The position numbers and the translations under genes were made by a program. A DNA stretch of 64,000 nt from the NCBI RefSeq assembly GCF_014202435.1, contig NZ_JACHGU010000002.1, positions 558,001 to 622,000 on the forward strand, in the 5' to 3' direction. Below the pieces are notes generated by a model that saw only the letters and a list, made by a program, of their open reading frames with translations, did no database searches and was not told the DNA's origin. Below, one piece after another: positions 50,417 through 62,626 of the stretch. The DNA comes from Pseudoxanthomonas broegbernensis. GTDB lineage: Bacteria > Pseudomonadota > Gammaproteobacteria > Xanthomonadales > Xanthomonadaceae. How positions within the stretch are numbered: position 1 is the stretch's first letter; each line of letters opens with the position of its first letter.

Positions 50417-51622
50417 ATGAGCAGCCCCAATACCTCCCGCGACATCGTCCTGGCCTTCTCCGGCGGCCTGGACACCAGCTTCTGCGTGCCCTACCTGAAG
50501 GAGCAGGGCTGGAACGTGCATACGGTATTCGCCGACACCGGCGGCGTGGACGCCGAGGAGCGCGCCTACATCGAGCAGCGCGCCGCCGAGCTGGGCGTGG
50601 TCAGCCACGTCACCATCGATGGCGGCGCGGCGCTGTGGAGCGGCTTCGTCAAGCCGTTCGTGCAGGCCGGCGAAGGCTACCAGGGCCAGTACCCGCTGCT
50701 GGTGTCCGACCGCTACCTGATCGTGGACGCGGCGCTGGCGCGCGCGGCCGGGCTGGGCACCAATGCCATCGCCCATGGCTGCACCGGCATGGGCAACGAC
50801 CAGGTCCGCTTCGACCTGGCGGTGAAGTCGCAGGGCGACTACCGCATCGTCGCGCCGATCCGCGAGATCCAGAAGCAGCACACCCAGACCCGCGCCTACG
50901 AGCAGAAGTACCTGGAGGAGCGCGGGTTCGAGGTGCGCGCCAAGCAGAAGAGCTACACCATCAACGAGAACCTGCTGGGCCTGACCATGTCCGGCGGCGA
51001 GATCGACGCGTGGGAAGCCCCGGGCGAAGGCGCGCGCGGCTGGTGCGCGCCGCGCGCGGCCTGGCCGGCCGAGCCGTTGACGGTGACCCTGAGGTTCGTC
51101 GCCGGCGAGGCGGTGGAACTGGACGGCAAGCCGCTGGAGGGCGCCAAGATCCTGGCCAGGCTCAACACCATGTTCGCCCAGTACGGCGTCGGCCGCGGCA
51201 TGTACACCGGCGACACCGTGATCGGCCTGAAGGGCCGCATCGTGTACGAGGCCCCGGGGCTGACCGCGCTGCTGGCCGCGCACCGCGCGCTGGAGGAAGC
51301 GGTGCTGAGCAAGCAGCAGAACCGCTTCAAGCCGGACGTGGCACGCAAGTGGGTGGAGCTGGTGTACGAGGGCTTCTACCACGACCCGCTGAAGGCCGAC
51401 CTGGAGGCGTTCCTGGCGTCCTCGCAGGCGCAGGTCAACGGCGAGGTGGTGCTGGAGACCCGCGGCGGCCGCGTCGACGCGGTGGCGATCCGTTCGCCGC
51501 ACATCCTCAACGCCAAGGGCGCCACCTACGCGCAGTCGGCCGACTGGGGCGTGGAGGAGGCCGAGGGCTTCATCAAGCTGTTCGGCATGAGCAGCACCCT
51601 GTGGGCCGAGGTCAACCGCTGA
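50417..51622 (+). CDS. argG: argininosuccinate synthase
   Basis: 401 residues. It joins citrulline and aspartate with ATP. The PP-loop AFSGGLDTS is near residues 13-21. [14 protein letters not shown] and the [22 protein letters not shown] segment are present. The latter region resembles the longer-substrate-loop argG found in Xanthomonas and relatives rather than the E. coli type. Confidence 0.95.
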   Translation: MSSPNTSRDIVLAFSGGLDTSFCVPYLKEQGWNVHTVFADTGGVDAEERAYIEQRAAELGVVSHVTIDGGAALWSGFVKPFVQAGEGYQGQYPLLVSDRYLIVDAALARAAGLGTNAIAHGCTGMGNDQVRFDLAVKSQGDYRIVAPIREIQKQHTQTRAYEQKYLEERGFEVRAKQKSYTINENLLGLTMSGGEIDAWEAPGEGARGWCAPRAAWPAEPLTVTLRFVAGEAVELDGKPLEGAKILARLNTMFAQYGVGRGMYTGDTVIGLKGRIVYEAPGLTALLAAHRALEEAVLSKQQNRFKPDVARKWVELVYEGFYHDPLKADLEAFLASSQAQVNGEVVLETRGGRVDAVAIRSPHILNAKGATYAQSADWGVEEAEGFIKLFGMSSTLWAEVNR

Positions 51623-51626
51623 GGCG

Positions 51627-52103
51627 ATGGGCATGAGCGCAGAAGCCACCGCGGCCGTGGACGTGCGCGGCGCCGGCCCGGGCGACCTGCCGGCGCTGGC
51701 CGCGCTGTTCGACGGCTACCGCGTGTTCTACGGGCAGCCGTCGGACCCGGCGCGTGCCGGCGCGTTCCTGGACGAACGGCTGCGGCGCGGCGATTCGCAC
51801 CTGCTGCTGGCGGTGGACGGGCAGGGCGCGGCGCTGGGCTTCGTCCAGTTGTACCCATCGTTCACCTCGGTGGGCACGGCGCGGATCGAGATCCTCAACG
51901 ACCTGTTCGTCGCCGCGCCGGCGCGCGGCCGCGGGGTGGCCCGGGCGCTGCTGCGCAAGGCCGCCGCCGATGCGCGCGGCCGTGGCGCGGTGAAGCTGGT
52001 GCTGTCCACCGCGGTCGACAACCGGCCCGCGCAGGCGCTGTACGCGGCCGAGGGCTGGGAGCGCGATAGCGGCTTCGTCGAATTCGCCAAGGTCCTGCCC
52101 TAG
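51627..52103 (+). CDS. GNAT acetyltransferase (first in arginine operon)
   Basis: 158 residues. The GNAT fold is recognisable from the acetyl-CoA loop [22 protein letters not shown] (R/Q-x-x-G-x-A-type, near residue 95-110) and the C-terminal [13 protein letters not shown] strand. The start lies four bases after the argG stop, so it is clearly in the operon. The substrate is unknown. It is not the NAGS activity, which is fused to argB here. Confidence 0.85.
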   Translation: MGMSAEATAAVDVRGAGPGDLPALAALFDGYRVFYGQPSDPARAGAFLDERLRRGDSHLLLAVDGQGAALGFVQLYPSFTSVGTARIEILNDLFVAAPARGRGVARALLRKAAADARGRGAVKLVLSTAVDNRPAQALYAAEGWERDSGFVEFAKVLP

Positions 52104-52105
52104 CC

Positions 52106-52549
52106 ATGGAAGCATTGCGCATCAGCACCGATCGCGGCGAGCTGGACGTGGGCCTGATCCACCGCTTCCTCTCGCAGGAGGCCTACTGGAGCCGCGGCAT
52201 CCCGCGCGCGACGGTGGAGCGGGCGATCGCCGGTTCGCTGTGCTTCGGCGGCTATCTCGAAGGCGTCGGGCAGGTGGCGTTCGCCCGGGTCACCACCGAT
52301 GGCGCGACCTTCGGCTACCTGGCCGACGTGTTCGTGCTGCCATCGCAGCGGGGGCGCGGCTTCGGCAAGCGCCTGATGGATGCGGTCATGGCCCATCCGC
52401 AGTTGCAGGGCCTGCGCCGCTTCATGCTGGCCACGAGCGACGCTCATGGGCTGTACGCGCAGTACGGCTTCGCGGCGCTTTCCCGGCCGCAGGCGCTGAT
52501 GGAAATGCTGCGTCCCGACATCTACCAGGCCGCCCCGGCGGCCCACTGA
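52106..52549 (+). CDS. GNAT acetyltransferase (second in arginine operon)
   Basis: 147 residues. The acetyl-CoA site is [21 protein letters not shown] near residues 75-95, followed by [13 protein letters not shown]. The N terminus with [22 protein letters not shown] resembles the arginine-cluster GNATs of xanthomonads. It starts two bases after the previous GNAT stop and ends 9 bp before argE. The substrate is unknown. Confidence 0.87.
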   Translation: MEALRISTDRGELDVGLIHRFLSQEAYWSRGIPRATVERAIAGSLCFGGYLEGVGQVAFARVTTDGATFGYLADVFVLPSQRGRGFGKRLMDAVMAHPQLQGLRRFMLATSDAHGLYAQYGFAALSRPQALMEMLRPDIYQAAPAAH

Positions 52550-52558
52550 TCCCGACCG

Positions 52559-53659
52559 ATGACCGACCTGCTCGAACCCACCCTCGCGCACCTGGACAAG
52601 CTGGTGTCCTTCGACACCCGCAACCCGCCGCGTGCCATCGCCGCCGAGGGCGGCCTTTTCGGCTACCTGCGCGCGCACCTGCCGGGCTTCCGGGTCGAGG
52701 TGACCGACCACGGCGCCGGCGCGGTCAGCCTGTATGCGGTGCGCGGCACCCCGAAGCATCTGTTCAACGTGCACCTGGACACGGTGCCGGACTCGCCGGC
52801 CTGGAGCGCCGACCCGCACGCGATGCGGCGCCTGGACGACCGCGTGGTCGGGCTGGGCGTGTGCGACATCAAGGGCGCGGCCGCCGCGCTGCTGGCCGCG
52901 GCCGCTGCCGGCGACGGCGATGCCGCGTTCCTGTTCACCTCCGACGAGGAGGCCAACGACCCGCGCTGCATCGCCGCCTTCCTGGCCCGCGGCATCCCCT
53001 ACGAGGCGGTGCTGGTGGCCGAGCCGACCCTGGGCGAGGCGGTGCTGGCCCACCGCGGCATCTCCTCGGTGCTGATGAGGTTCGCCGGCCGCGCCGGGCA
53101 TGCCTCGGCGGCGCTGGATCCTTCGGCCAGCGCGCTGCACCAGGCGATCCAGTGGGGTGGCCGGGCATTGGAGCACGTGCGCTCGCTGGCGCATGCGCGC
53201 TTCGGCGGGCTGACCGGGCTGCGTTTCAACGTCGGCCGCATCGAGGGCGGGATCAAGGCCAACGTGATCGCGCCGGCGGCCGAGCTGCGCTTCAACTTCC
53301 GCCCGCTGCCGTCGATGGACATCGACCGGTTGCTGGCGGACTTCGCCGGCTTCGCCGCGCCGGCCGCGGCGCACTTCGAGGAGACCTTCCGCGGGCCGAG
53401 CCTGCCGTCGGGCGACGTCGCGCGCGCCGAGGAGCGCCGCCTGGCCGCGCGCGACGTGGCCGATGCGCTGGAGCTGCCGATCGGCAACGCGGTCGACTTC
53501 TGGACCGAGGCCTCGCTGTTCTCCGCCGGCGGCTATACCGCGCTGGTCTACGGCCCGGGCGACATCGCCCAGGCGCACACCGCCGACGAGTTCGTGACCC
53601 TCGAACAACTGGAACGGTACGCCGCATCGGTGGACCGCATCATCAACGGACCGCGATGA
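52559..53659 (+). CDS. argE: N-acetylcitrulline/acetylornithine deacetylase (ArgE family)
   Basis: 366 residues, M20 metallopeptidase fold. Motifs: HLDTVP (first metal His and Asp), the [14 protein letters not shown] bridging Asp, TSDEEANDP catalytic Glu, and AEPTLGEAV. With argF' upstream, its substrate should be N-acetylcitrulline, as shown for the Xanthomonas homologue. The reaction releases acetate and citrulline for argG. Its stop overlaps the argB ATG (ATGA). Confidence 0.92.
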   Translation: MTDLLEPTLAHLDKLVSFDTRNPPRAIAAEGGLFGYLRAHLPGFRVEVTDHGAGAVSLYAVRGTPKHLFNVHLDTVPDSPAWSADPHAMRRLDDRVVGLGVCDIKGAAAALLAAAAAGDGDAAFLFTSDEEANDPRCIAAFLARGIPYEAVLVAEPTLGEAVLAHRGISSVLMRFAGRAGHASAALDPSASALHQAIQWGGRALEHVRSLAHARFGGLTGLRFNVGRIEGGIKANVIAPAAELRFNFRPLPSMDIDRLLADFAGFAAPAAAHFEETFRGPSLPSGDVARAEERRLAARDVADALELPIGNAVDFWTEASLFSAGGYTALVYGPGDIAQAHTADEFVTLEQLERYAASVDRIINGPR

Positions 53660-55038
53660 ACCTGCCGATCCCCGCCCCGCCTCCCGCCAAGCCACCTCCT
53701 CCCTACCGCCGCGCCGATCCCATGCACGCCCACCAGCAGACCCGCCAGACCATCGTCCGCCTGCTCTCGAGCATGGCCAGCGCCAAGGAGATCAGCCAGT
53801 ATCTCAAGCGCTTCTCGCAGTTGGACGCCAAGCGCTTCGCCGTGGTCAAGGTCGGCGGCGCGGTGCTGCGCGACGACCTGGAGGCGCTGACGTCCTCGCT
53901 TTCGTTTTTGCAGGAGGTCGGCCTGACGCCCATCGTGGTGCACGGCGCCGGCCCGCAACTGGACGAGGAGCTGTCGGCGGCCGGCATCCGGAAGCAGACC
54001 GTCGACGGCCTGCGGGTGACCACGCCGCAGGCGCTGGCGATCGTGCGCCGCGTGTTCCAGGCCTCCAACCTGCGGCTGGTGGAGGCGCTGCAGCGCGCCG
54101 GCGCGCGCGCCACGTCCATCACCGGCGGCGTGTTCGAGGCCGACTACATGGACCGCGACACCTACGGCCTGGTCGGCGAGGTCAAGGCGGTCAACCTGGC
54201 GCCGATCGAGGCCAGCCTGCAGGCCGGCTCGATCCCGGTGATCGCCAGCCTGGGCGAGACCGCCGGCGGGCAGATCCTCAACGTCAACGCCGACTTCTCG
54301 GCCAACGAGCTGGTCCAGGTGCTGCAGCCCTACAAGATCATCTTCCTCACCGGCACCGGCGGCCTGCTGGACGAGCAGGGCAAGGTGATCGACTCGATCA
54401 ACCTGTCCACCGAGTACGGGCACCTGATGGCGCAGCCGTGGATCAACGGCGGCATGCGGGTGAAGATCGAGCAGATCAAGGCATTGCTGGACCGGCTGCC
54501 GCTGACCTCGTCGGTGTCGATCACCCGGCCGGCGGACCTGGCCAAGGAGCTGTTCACCCACCGGGGTTCGGGCACCCTGGTCCGGCGCGGCGAGAAGGTC
54601 CTGCGCGCCACGTCCTGGGACGAACTCGACCTGGCCCGGCTCACCTCGCTGATCGAATCCAGCTTCGGCCGCGCGCTGGTCCCGGACTACTACCAGCGCA
54701 CCACGCTGCTGCGCGCCTACGTGAGCGAGAACTACCGCGCCGCGGTGATCCTGGTCGACACGCCCGAGGGCGTGTACCTGGACAAGTTCGCGGTGCTGGA
54801 CGAGGCCCAGGGCGAGGGCCTGGGCCGCGCGGTATGGAACGTGATGCGCGAGGAGACCCCGGAGCTGTTCTGGCGCTCGCGCCACAACAACCAGGTCAAC
54901 ATCTTCTACTACTCCGAGTCCGACGGCTGCATCAAGCAGGAGAAGTGGAAGGTGTTCTGGTACGGGATCGAGGGCTTCGACCGCATCGGGCGCTGCGTGG
55001 CCCACTGCGCCACCCGCCAGCCGACGCTGCTGGGATGA
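53656..55038 (+). CDS. argB: bifunctional N-acetylglutamate kinase/synthase
   Basis: 460 residues. The N-terminal amino-acid kinase domain (about 60-310) has [12 protein letters not shown] and [13 protein letters not shown]; the C-terminal part (about 320-455) is a GNAT NAGS domain with [20 protein letters not shown] and KVFWYGI. This fusion resembles vertebrate NAGS and the xanthomonad NAGS/K. It removes the need for a separate argA. The start is ATG 53656 (overlapping argE); ATG 53722 is an alternative closer to the known family length. Confidence 0.95.
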   Translation: MNLPIPAPPPAKPPPPYRRADPMHAHQQTRQTIVRLLSSMASAKEISQYLKRFSQLDAKRFAVVKVGGAVLRDDLEALTSSLSFLQEVGLTPIVVHGAGPQLDEELSAAGIRKQTVDGLRVTTPQALAIVRRVFQASNLRLVEALQRAGARATSITGGVFEADYMDRDTYGLVGEVKAVNLAPIEASLQAGSIPVIASLGETAGGQILNVNADFSANELVQVLQPYKIIFLTGTGGLLDEQGKVIDSINLSTEYGHLMAQPWINGGMRVKIEQIKALLDRLPLTSSVSITRPADLAKELFTHRGSGTLVRRGEKVLRATSWDELDLARLTSLIESSFGRALVPDYYQRTTLLRAYVSENYRAAVILVDTPEGVYLDKFAVLDEAQGEGLGRAVWNVMREETPELFWRSRHNNQVNIFYYSESDGCIKQEKWKVFWYGIEGFDRIGRCVAHCATRQPTLLG

Positions 55039-55652
55039 CCATGGCCGCGTCGAATCCGCAGTCCGCATGGCGCGACGTGCCGGTCCTGGCGGGCCGGCAC
55101 GCGGTGCTGGAGCCGCTGCGGGCCGGGCATGCCGAGGGCCTGCGCGCCGCGCTGGAAGGCGGCGGCCTGGAACGGCTGGCCTACGCCAACGTGCCGGCGC
55201 CGGAGCGGGCCGCCGGCTACGTCGAGGCGGCGCTGCAGGCGCGGGCCTGCGGCGAGGCGCTGCCGTTCGCGGTGCTGGATGCCGCGGGGACGGTGGTGGG
55301 CAGTACCCGCTTCTACCGGCTCGAGCCGGAGGTGCCCCGGCTGGGCATCGGCTATACCTGGTACGCGCCGCGCGTGCAGCGCACCGGCGTCAACACCGAG
55401 TGCAAGCTGATGCTGCTGCAGCATGCGTTCGAGGCGATGGGCTGCGCCAGCGTGTTCTTCGAGACCAGCCTGCTCAACCAGGCCTCGCGGCGGGCCATCG
55501 TCCGGCTCGGCGCCCGCCAGGAAGGCGTGCTGCGCCACCACAAGCGCCACGCCGACGGCACGCTGCGCGACACCGTCGCGTTCTCCATCATCGACGCGGA
55601 GTGGCCGCAGGTGCGCGATCGCCTGCGGTCCCGACTGGAAGCCAATACATGA
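55035..55652 (+). CDS. GNAT acetyltransferase (third in arginine operon, RimJ/RimL-like)
   Basis: 205 residues. The GNAT domain shows [17 protein letters not shown] near the N terminus, [21 protein letters not shown] as the acetyl-CoA loop, [19 protein letters not shown], and a [20 protein letters not shown] end, which fits the RimJ/RimL group. ATGA overlaps at both ends place it tightly between argB and argC. The substrate is unknown; it may act on the pathway's intermediates or on an enzyme of the operon (inference). Confidence 0.87.
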   Translation: MTMAASNPQSAWRDVPVLAGRHAVLEPLRAGHAEGLRAALEGGGLERLAYANVPAPERAAGYVEAALQARACGEALPFAVLDAAGTVVGSTRFYRLEPEVPRLGIGYTWYAPRVQRTGVNTECKLMLLQHAFEAMGCASVFFETSLLNQASRRAIVRLGARQEGVLRHHKRHADGTLRDTVAFSIIDAEWPQVRDRLRSRLEANT

Positions 55653-56623
55653 GCAAGCAGAAGTTCACCCTCGGCATCGTCGGTGCGCGCGGGCACACCG
55701 GCACCGAACTGATCCGGCTGGTCGCCGCGCATCCGGGTCTGGAGCTGGCCTTCGTCTCCTCGCGCGAGCTTGACGGCCAGCGCGTGGCCGACCACGGCGA
55801 CGCCTATGCCGGCGAGCTGCGCTACGAGAGCCTGGACGCCGCCGCCGTGGCGGGCAAGGGCGCCGACGTGGTGATCCTGGCCCTGCCCAACGGCAAATCC
55901 GCGCCGTTCGTCCAGGCGCTGGACGAGGCCCGGCCCGACACGCTCATCGTGGACCTGTCGGCCGACTACCGCTTCGACCCGGGCTGGTACTACGGCCTGC
56001 CGGAGATCACCCGCGGCGACTACGCCGGCCAGCGGCGCATCGCCAACCCCGGTTGCTACGCCACCGCCATGCAACTGGCGATCTGGCCGATGCTGGAAGT
56101 GCTGGCCGGGCCGCCGCAGTGCTTCGGCGTGTCCGGCTATTCCGGCGCCGGCACCACGCCTTCGGACAAGAACAACACCGAGCTGCTGCGCGACAACCTG
56201 ATGCCGTACTCGCTGGTCGACCACCTGCACGAGCGCGAGGTCTCCGCGCGCCTGGGGGTGCCGGTGGAGTTCATGCCGCACGTGGCGCCGCACTTCCGCG
56301 GCATCACCGTCACCGTCAACCTGTGGCTGACCGAGGCGGTCGCCCCGGACTGGGTGCGCGCGCGCTACGTGCAGCGCTACGCCGGCGAGCCGCTGGTGCG
56401 GGTGGTGGAGCAGGCGCCGTGGGTCAGCCGCATCGCCGGCCGCCACCATGTCGAGGTCGGCGGCTTCGCCCTGGCCCCGGGCGGCAAGCGCCTGGTGGTG
56501 GTGGCCACCGAGGACAACCTGCTCAAGGGCGCGGCCACCCAGGCCATGCAGAACGTCAACATCGCGCTGGGCTTTGCCGAGCTGACCTCGATCCCGGCGG
56601 ACAAGGAGAACTCCGATGGCTGA
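55649..56623 (+). CDS. argC: N-acetyl-gamma-glutamyl-phosphate reductase
   Basis: 324 residues. It reduces acetylglutamyl phosphate with NADPH. The nucleotide loop [13 protein letters not shown] is at residues 9-21, the active-site Cys136 is in [11 protein letters not shown], and [10 protein letters not shown] plus GGRH-like [11 protein letters not shown] are present. The start overlaps the GNAT stop, and the end overlaps argH by 8 bp. Confidence 0.95.
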   Translation: MSKQKFTLGIVGARGHTGTELIRLVAAHPGLELAFVSSRELDGQRVADHGDAYAGELRYESLDAAAVAGKGADVVILALPNGKSAPFVQALDEARPDTLIVDLSADYRFDPGWYYGLPEITRGDYAGQRRIANPGCYATAMQLAIWPMLEVLAGPPQCFGVSGYSGAGTTPSDKNNTELLRDNLMPYSLVDHLHEREVSARLGVPVEFMPHVAPHFRGITVTVNLWLTEAVAPDWVRARYVQRYAGEPLVRVVEQAPWVSRIAGRHHVEVGGFALAPGGKRLVVVATEDNLLKGAATQAMQNVNIALGFAELTSIPADKENSDG

Positions 56624-57911
56624 CCTGCTCTGGCAGAAGCCCGGCGTGGCGGTGGACGCACAGATCCAGCGCTTCCTGGCCGGCGACGACGTGATCCTGG
56701 ACCGCGAGTTCTTCCTCTACGACATCGCCGCCAGCAAGGCGCACGCGGAAGGGTTGCAGCGCATCGGCATCCTGAGCGAAGGCGAGCTGGCCGGCCTGCT
56801 GCGCGAGCTGGACATCCTGGCCGACGATTTCCGTTCCGGCGCCTTCGTCCTGGACGAGGGCTACGAGGACGGCCACTCGGCCATCGAGGCGCGGCTGACC
56901 CAGCGCCTGGGCGATGCCGGCCGCAAGATCCATACCGGCCGCAGCCGCAACGACCAGATCCTGGTCGCCACGCGGTTGTGGCTGAAGGAGAAGCTCGCGC
57001 GCGTGGCCGCGCTGTCGCGCCAGGTCGCCAGGGTGGCGCTGGACCGCGCCCGGGCCGAGGCCTCGCTGCCGCTGCCCGGCTATACCCACATCCAGCGCGC
57101 CGTGGTGTCCTCGGCCGGCATGTGGTGGGCCGGCTGGGCCGAGGCCTTCATCGACGATGCGGTGCGCGCGGCCGACACCCTGAAGCTGGTCGACGCCAAC
57201 CCGCTGGGCACCGCCGCCGGCTACGGCGTCAACCTCAGGCTGGACCGCGAGCACACCACCGCCGCGCTGGACTTCGCCCGGATGCAGGTCAGCCCGATCT
57301 ACGCGCAACTGTCGCGCGGCAAGTTCGAGATGGCCGCCCTGGAGGCGCTGGGCAGCGCCACCCTGGACCTGCGCCGCATCGCCTGGGACCTGTCGCTGTT
57401 CACCAGCGCCGAGTTCGGCTTCGTCGCCCTGCCGGCGCAGTACACCACCGGCAGCTCGATCATGCCCAACAAGCGCAACCCGGACGTGATCGAGCTGATG
57501 CGCGCCACCCACGCCAGCGTGGCCGCCGCGCGCACCGAGATCGAGCAACTGCTGTCGCTGCCGTCCGGCTACCACCGCGACCTGCAGGCGTCCAAGGGCG
57601 CCATCTTCCACGGCTTCGGCCGCGGCCTGGCGGCGCTGGAACTGCTGCCGGCACTGCTGGCCAACCTGGAATGGCGCGAGGAAAAGCTGCGCGCGGCGAT
57701 CGACTCGGGCATGTACGCCACCGACGCGGCGGTGGAGGCCGCGGTGGCCGGCGTGCCGTTCCGCGAGGCCTACAAGGCCGCTGCGGCCAGCGCCGATTCG
57801 GCCGGGCAGGGCAGGACGCCGGAAGGCAGCCTGGCCGCGCGCACCTCGCCCGGCGCGGCGGCGGACCTGCGCCTGGAGGCACTGCAGGCGCGCTGGGACG
57901 CGCTGGCCTGA
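56616..57911 (+). CDS. argH: argininosuccinate lyase
   Basis: 431 residues. It splits argininosuccinate into arginine and fumarate. The fumarase-superfamily signature [12 protein letters not shown] is at residues 279-290 with the catalytic Ser; HTGRSRNDQ and TPLGxGAL-like [10 protein letters not shown] are also seen. It closes the arginine pathway. Next is a YciI-like gene after 75 bp. Confidence 0.95.
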   Translation: MADLLWQKPGVAVDAQIQRFLAGDDVILDREFFLYDIAASKAHAEGLQRIGILSEGELAGLLRELDILADDFRSGAFVLDEGYEDGHSAIEARLTQRLGDAGRKIHTGRSRNDQILVATRLWLKEKLARVAALSRQVARVALDRARAEASLPLPGYTHIQRAVVSSAGMWWAGWAEAFIDDAVRAADTLKLVDANPLGTAAGYGVNLRLDREHTTAALDFARMQVSPIYAQLSRGKFEMAALEALGSATLDLRRIAWDLSLFTSAEFGFVALPAQYTTGSSIMPNKRNPDVIELMRATHASVAAARTEIEQLLSLPSGYHRDLQASKGAIFHGFGRGLAALELLPALLANLEWREEKLRAAIDSGMYATDAAVEAAVAGVPFREAYKAAAASADSAGQGRTPEGSLAARTSPGAAADLRLEALQARWDALA

Positions 57912-57986
57912 GGCCCGCAACGAATCGACAGGACGTCGTTTCCGCCGAGGCGGGAACGGCGAGGCAAACATCATCAGGCAAGGCCC

Positions 57987-58259
57987 ATGACCCACTACCT
58001 CGTCCTCGCCATGCGCAGGCCCGACTTCGACGAAGCCGCCATCGCCCCGCACCTGGCCTGGCTCGACGACCTGCGCGCCCGCGGCCTGTTGCTCCTGACC
58101 GGCGGCTTCAGCGACCGCAGCGGCGGCGCCTACGTGCTGCGGAACCTCGCCAGCCTGGCCGAAGCGCGGGCGCTGGCGGCCACCGACCCGCTGGCGCTCA
58201 CCGCCAGCTCGAACCTCACGGTCCACGAATGGAACGTCCACGAAGGGAGCGGGCGATGA
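57987..58259 (+). CDS. YciI-like protein
   Basis: 90 residues. The HLAWLDDLRARGLLLLTGGF core and the later ATDPLALTASSNLTVHEWNVHE fit the YCII ferredoxin-like fold with a conserved His/Asp pair. Family members have no settled role. It sits between argH and proB in the same direction, 14 bp from proB, so probably belongs to the operon. Confidence 0.82.
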   Translation: MTHYLVLAMRRPDFDEAAIAPHLAWLDDLRARGLLLLTGGFSDRSGGAYVLRNLASLAEARALAATDPLALTASSNLTVHEWNVHEGSGR

Positions 58260-58272
58260 GCACCCGACAGGC

Positions 58273-59415
58273 ATGAACGCGGCAGGGGAGCGGGAAACGG
58301 TGGCACTGCCGGCCTGGCGGCGGGCGGTGCTCAAGGTCGGCAGCAGCCTGCTGGCGGCCGATGGCGGCGGCCTGTCGCCGCGCTTTGCCCTGGGCCTGGC
58401 CCAGTTCGTGTCCTCGAACCTGGCGGCCGGGCGCGAGGTGGTGATCGTCTCCTCCGGCGCGGTCGCCGCCGGCCGTGCGATCGTGCCCAAGGCCGCGGAA
58501 GCCGGCGCGGCGATGGCCGCGCGCCAGGCCCTGGCCGCGCTCGGCCAGGCGCAACTGATCGGGCTGTGGCAGCGCTTCTTCGAGCGCCCGGTGGCGCAGG
58601 TGCTGCTGACCCACGACGACCTGCGCAACCGCCGCCGCTACCTCAATGCGCGGGCCACGCTCAACGAACTGCTGGCGCTGGGCGCGCTGCCGGTGGTCAA
58701 CGAGAACGACACCGTCTCGGTGGATGAACTCAAGCTGGGCGACAACGACAACCTGGCCGCCATCGTCGCTGCGCTGATCGATGCCGACGTGCTGTTCATC
58801 GCCACCGACATCGACGGCCTGTACGACGCCGACCCGCGCGCCCACCCCGGGGCGAGACTGATGCCGGAGGTGGCGGAGCTGACGCCGGCGGTGCTCGCCA
58901 TGGCCGGCGGCAGCGGCAGCGCCGCGGGCACCGGCGGCATGCGCACCAAGCTGGAGGCGGCAGCCAAGGCCGGTGCGGCCGGCATCGACACCGTGCTGTT
59001 CAACGGCCGTCGCGCCGAAGTGCTGCGGCAACTGCTGCAGGGCCGCCTGGAGGGCACCCGCATCCGCGCCGCGCACAGCCGCATCGCCGCGCGCAAGTAC
59101 TGGCTGCGGCATGCGCCGCTGGAGCCGGGCGCGATCGTGGTCGACGCCGGCGCGGCCGGCGCGCTGACCGGCAAGGGCGCCTCGCTGCTGCCGGGCGGGG
59201 TGCTCGGCGCGGAGGGCGACTTCCGCCGCGGCGACATGGTCGAGGTGGTGCAGCGCGACGGCGACGGCGAGCGCCGCATCGCCCGCGGCATCAGCCAGTA
59301 CTCGGCGGTGGACGTGCGCCGCATCGCCCGGCGGCACTCGCGGGACATCGAGTCCATCCTGGGCTACAACTATGGCGGCAACGTGATCCACCGCGACGAC
59401 CTGGTGCTGCTGTAG
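58273..59415 (+). CDS. proB: glutamate 5-kinase
   Basis: 380 residues. It phosphorylates glutamate at the start of proline synthesis. The amino-acid kinase domain shows [25 protein letters not shown], and [18 protein letters not shown]; a PUA domain follows from about residue 275. The stop TAG is part of a GTAGGAGCC motif, as in the REP family. proA follows after 155 bp. Confidence 0.95.
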   Translation: MNAAGERETVALPAWRRAVLKVGSSLLAADGGGLSPRFALGLAQFVSSNLAAGREVVIVSSGAVAAGRAIVPKAAEAGAAMAARQALAALGQAQLIGLWQRFFERPVAQVLLTHDDLRNRRRYLNARATLNELLALGALPVVNENDTVSVDELKLGDNDNLAAIVAALIDADVLFIATDIDGLYDADPRAHPGARLMPEVAELTPAVLAMAGGSGSAAGTGGMRTKLEAAAKAGAAGIDTVLFNGRRAEVLRQLLQGRLEGTRIRAAHSRIAARKYWLRHAPLEPGAIVVDAGAAGALTGKGASLLPGGVLGAEGDFRRGDMVEVVQRDGDGERRIARGISQYSAVDVRRIARRHSRDIESILGYNYGGNVIHRDDLVLL

Positions 59416-59570
59416 GAGCCGCCGCCACGCGCCTCGCCGGTGGCGCCGCCGTGGCGAGGAAACCGCGGTTCCACGGATGGGCGGCCGCAGCCGGGTCGAC
59501 ATCGGCGGAAGCATCCACGCCCACACTTCCATCCACTTCCCGGCCGAGCCGGACCACGAGGAAACGGAAC

Positions 59571-60839
<1,269 letters not shown>

Positions 60840-60972
60840 GCGCGGCCGTAGTCGCCTGCGCTTGTGGCCGGCGGCGAGCGGCCTAGGCTCGATTGCCCCG
60901 GCAGGATGCGGCAAGGAGATCGTCCAGCGGCGCGCCGTCGCGCCCAGGGGCGTTCCTGCAACGCGGAGCGGG

Positions 60973-62229
60973 CTACCAGCGGTCCTCCAGGAAACCCGGC
61001 CGGCAGGCGAACCACGCCCCGGCCAGCATCACCCCCACGCACAGCGCCAGGAAGGCGAACGGCAGCGTCCAGCCGTGGCTGCGCGCCTGCAGCCAGCCGA
61101 ACAGCAGCGGCCCCGCGCAGCTCAGGCTGTAGCCCATGCCCTGCATGAAGCCGGACAGCGCCGCCGAGCCGCTGGGGCCGCGCGTGCGCAGGTTGATCAG
61201 GGTCAGCGAGATCGGGAAGGTGCTCGGGCCCAGCCCCAGCAGCGAGACCCACAGCAGCGGGGCGGCCATTGGCGCCCACAGCAGCCCGGCGAACGCGGAC
61301 AGGTGGCACGCGGCGCAGGCGATCACGATCGGGTAGGGGTTGCGCATCCGCACCGCCACCGACGGCATCGCCAGCGCGCTGACCAGGCCCAGGGCCGCGA
61401 ACAGCGCGACCATGGCGCCGCCGAAGGCGCGGCTGGCGCCGGCCTCCACCAGCAGCTTGGGCAGCCAGGTGAACATGGCGTAGGTGACCAGCGAGGTCAT
61501 CCCGAACATCAGCGCCGCGCCCCAGCCCAGGGCGGTGGCCCAGACCCGGCCGCGCGCCGGCGGCGCGGCCAGCTCCGGCGCCTCGTCGCCACAGGCGACC
61601 GCGCGCTCGTGCAGCCGCGCCAGGGCGCTGTCGGCGCGGCGCTCGATCCGCAGCACGCCCAGCCACGGCAGCATCGCCGCCACCGCCAGCAACGTCCACA
61701 CGCCCATGGAGATGCGCCAGCCGGCCGCCTCGGCCAGCGGCACCGCCAGCAGCGCCGGCAGCATGGTGCCCAACTGCAGCATGGTGATGTACAGGGTGCT
61801 GACCGGGCCGACCCGGTCGGGGAAGTAGCGCTTGACCAGCGGCGGCAGGATCACGTTGCCGATGCCCATCCCGGCCAGCGCCAGCGCCGAGCCGGCCAGC
61901 AGGCCGCCGGTGCCGCCGGCCAGCGAGCGCCACAGCAGCCCGGCCGCGGCCAGGGCCATCGACAGCAGCGCGGTGCGCTCCAGGCCCAGGCGATGGGCCA
62001 GCCGCGGCGTGCCGATGCCGGCGGCGGCGAAGGCGGCGGTGGGGATCATGCCCAGCACGCCGGCCACGGTGGTGCCGAAGCCGAACTGCTGCCCGAGCAC
62101 GTCCAGCAGCGGCGTCAGCGAGGTCACCGCGGTGCGCAGGTTGAATGCGGACAGCAGGATGCCGCACAGCACCAGCAGCCGGCCGGGGATCCGTGCGGAG
62201 GGGGAAGCGGGGGAGGTCTGCGCGTTCAT
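60973..62229 (-). CDS. MFS transporter, CynX/NimT type
   Basis: 418 residues with 12 predicted helices. ILLSAFNLRTAVTSLTPLLDVL in helix 1, GMGIGNVILPPLVKRYFPDRVG after helix 4, and FGMTSLVTYAMFTWLPKLL in helix 7 match the CynX/NimT branch (cyanate or nitroimidazole-linked). The substrate is unknown. The start was set at ATG 62229, which has an AAGG site; an upstream ATG at 62289 would add 20 Pro/Ala residues unlike the family. The gene converges with proA. Confidence 0.85.
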   Translation of the reverse strand: MNAQTSPASPSARIPGRLLVLCGILLSAFNLRTAVTSLTPLLDVLGQQFGFGTTVAGVLGMIPTAAFAAAGIGTPRLAHRLGLERTALLSMALAAAGLLWRSLAGGTGGLLAGSALALAGMGIGNVILPPLVKRYFPDRVGPVSTLYITMLQLGTMLPALLAVPLAEAAGWRISMGVWTLLAVAAMLPWLGVLRIERRADSALARLHERAVACGDEAPELAAPPARGRVWATALGWGAALMFGMTSLVTYAMFTWLPKLLVEAGASRAFGGAMVALFAALGLVSALAMPSVAVRMRNPYPIVIACAACHLSAFAGLLWAPMAAPLLWVSLLGLGPSTFPISLTLINLRTRGPSGSAALSGFMQGMGYSLSCAGPLLFGWLQARSHGWTLPFAFLALCVGVMLAGAWFACRPGFLEDRW

Positions 62230-62276
62230 CGGCCTTGCCGGGAGCGGCCCGCGAGCAGGGGGCGGCGGCGCCGTTT

Positions 62277-62310
62277 CCAAAAAATGCAAAGACCGGCACG
62301 AGGCCGGTCT
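62277..62310 (-). terminator. terminator after tRNA-Pro
   Basis: On the minus strand AGACCGGC-CTCGT-GCCGGTCT forms an 8-bp stem, followed by TTGCATTTTTT. It lies about 20 bases after the tRNA 3' end. Confidence 0.8.
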
Positions 62311-62331
62311 GCGTACCGCATCGATAACCGT

Positions 62332-62408
<77 letters not shown>

Positions 62409-62479
62409 ACAAGGCCGCCCATGATACTGGATGGACTTGGACGTGGGCAACAACGACGGCCGGTTTTTTTCGCAGACGC

Positions 62480-62608
62480 TCAGTCGGCGCCGTCCGGGCC
62501 GGCCCCGCCGCGGGCCTGCGCGTCTTCGCGCATCTCGAACCACATGCCGTTGAGGATGGCGAAGCTGGCCGCCAGGCCCACGCCCAGGATCCAGGAGAAA
62601 TACCACAT
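62480..62608 (-). CDS. cydX: cytochrome bd oxidase small subunit CydX
   Basis: 42 residues starting MWYFSWILGVGLAASFAIL. It is a single membrane helix followed by NGMWFEMRE, the CydX/YbgT pattern, which stabilises the haem site of CydAB. It lies 18 bp after cydB in the usual cydABX order and has a GGAGG-type site upstream. The C-terminal 15 residues are Gly/Asp-rich and variable. Confidence 0.93.
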   Translation of the reverse strand: MWYFSWILGVGLAASFAILNGMWFEMREDAQARGGAGPDGAD

Positions 62609-62626
62609 GGCGGGACCTCCTTGCGG

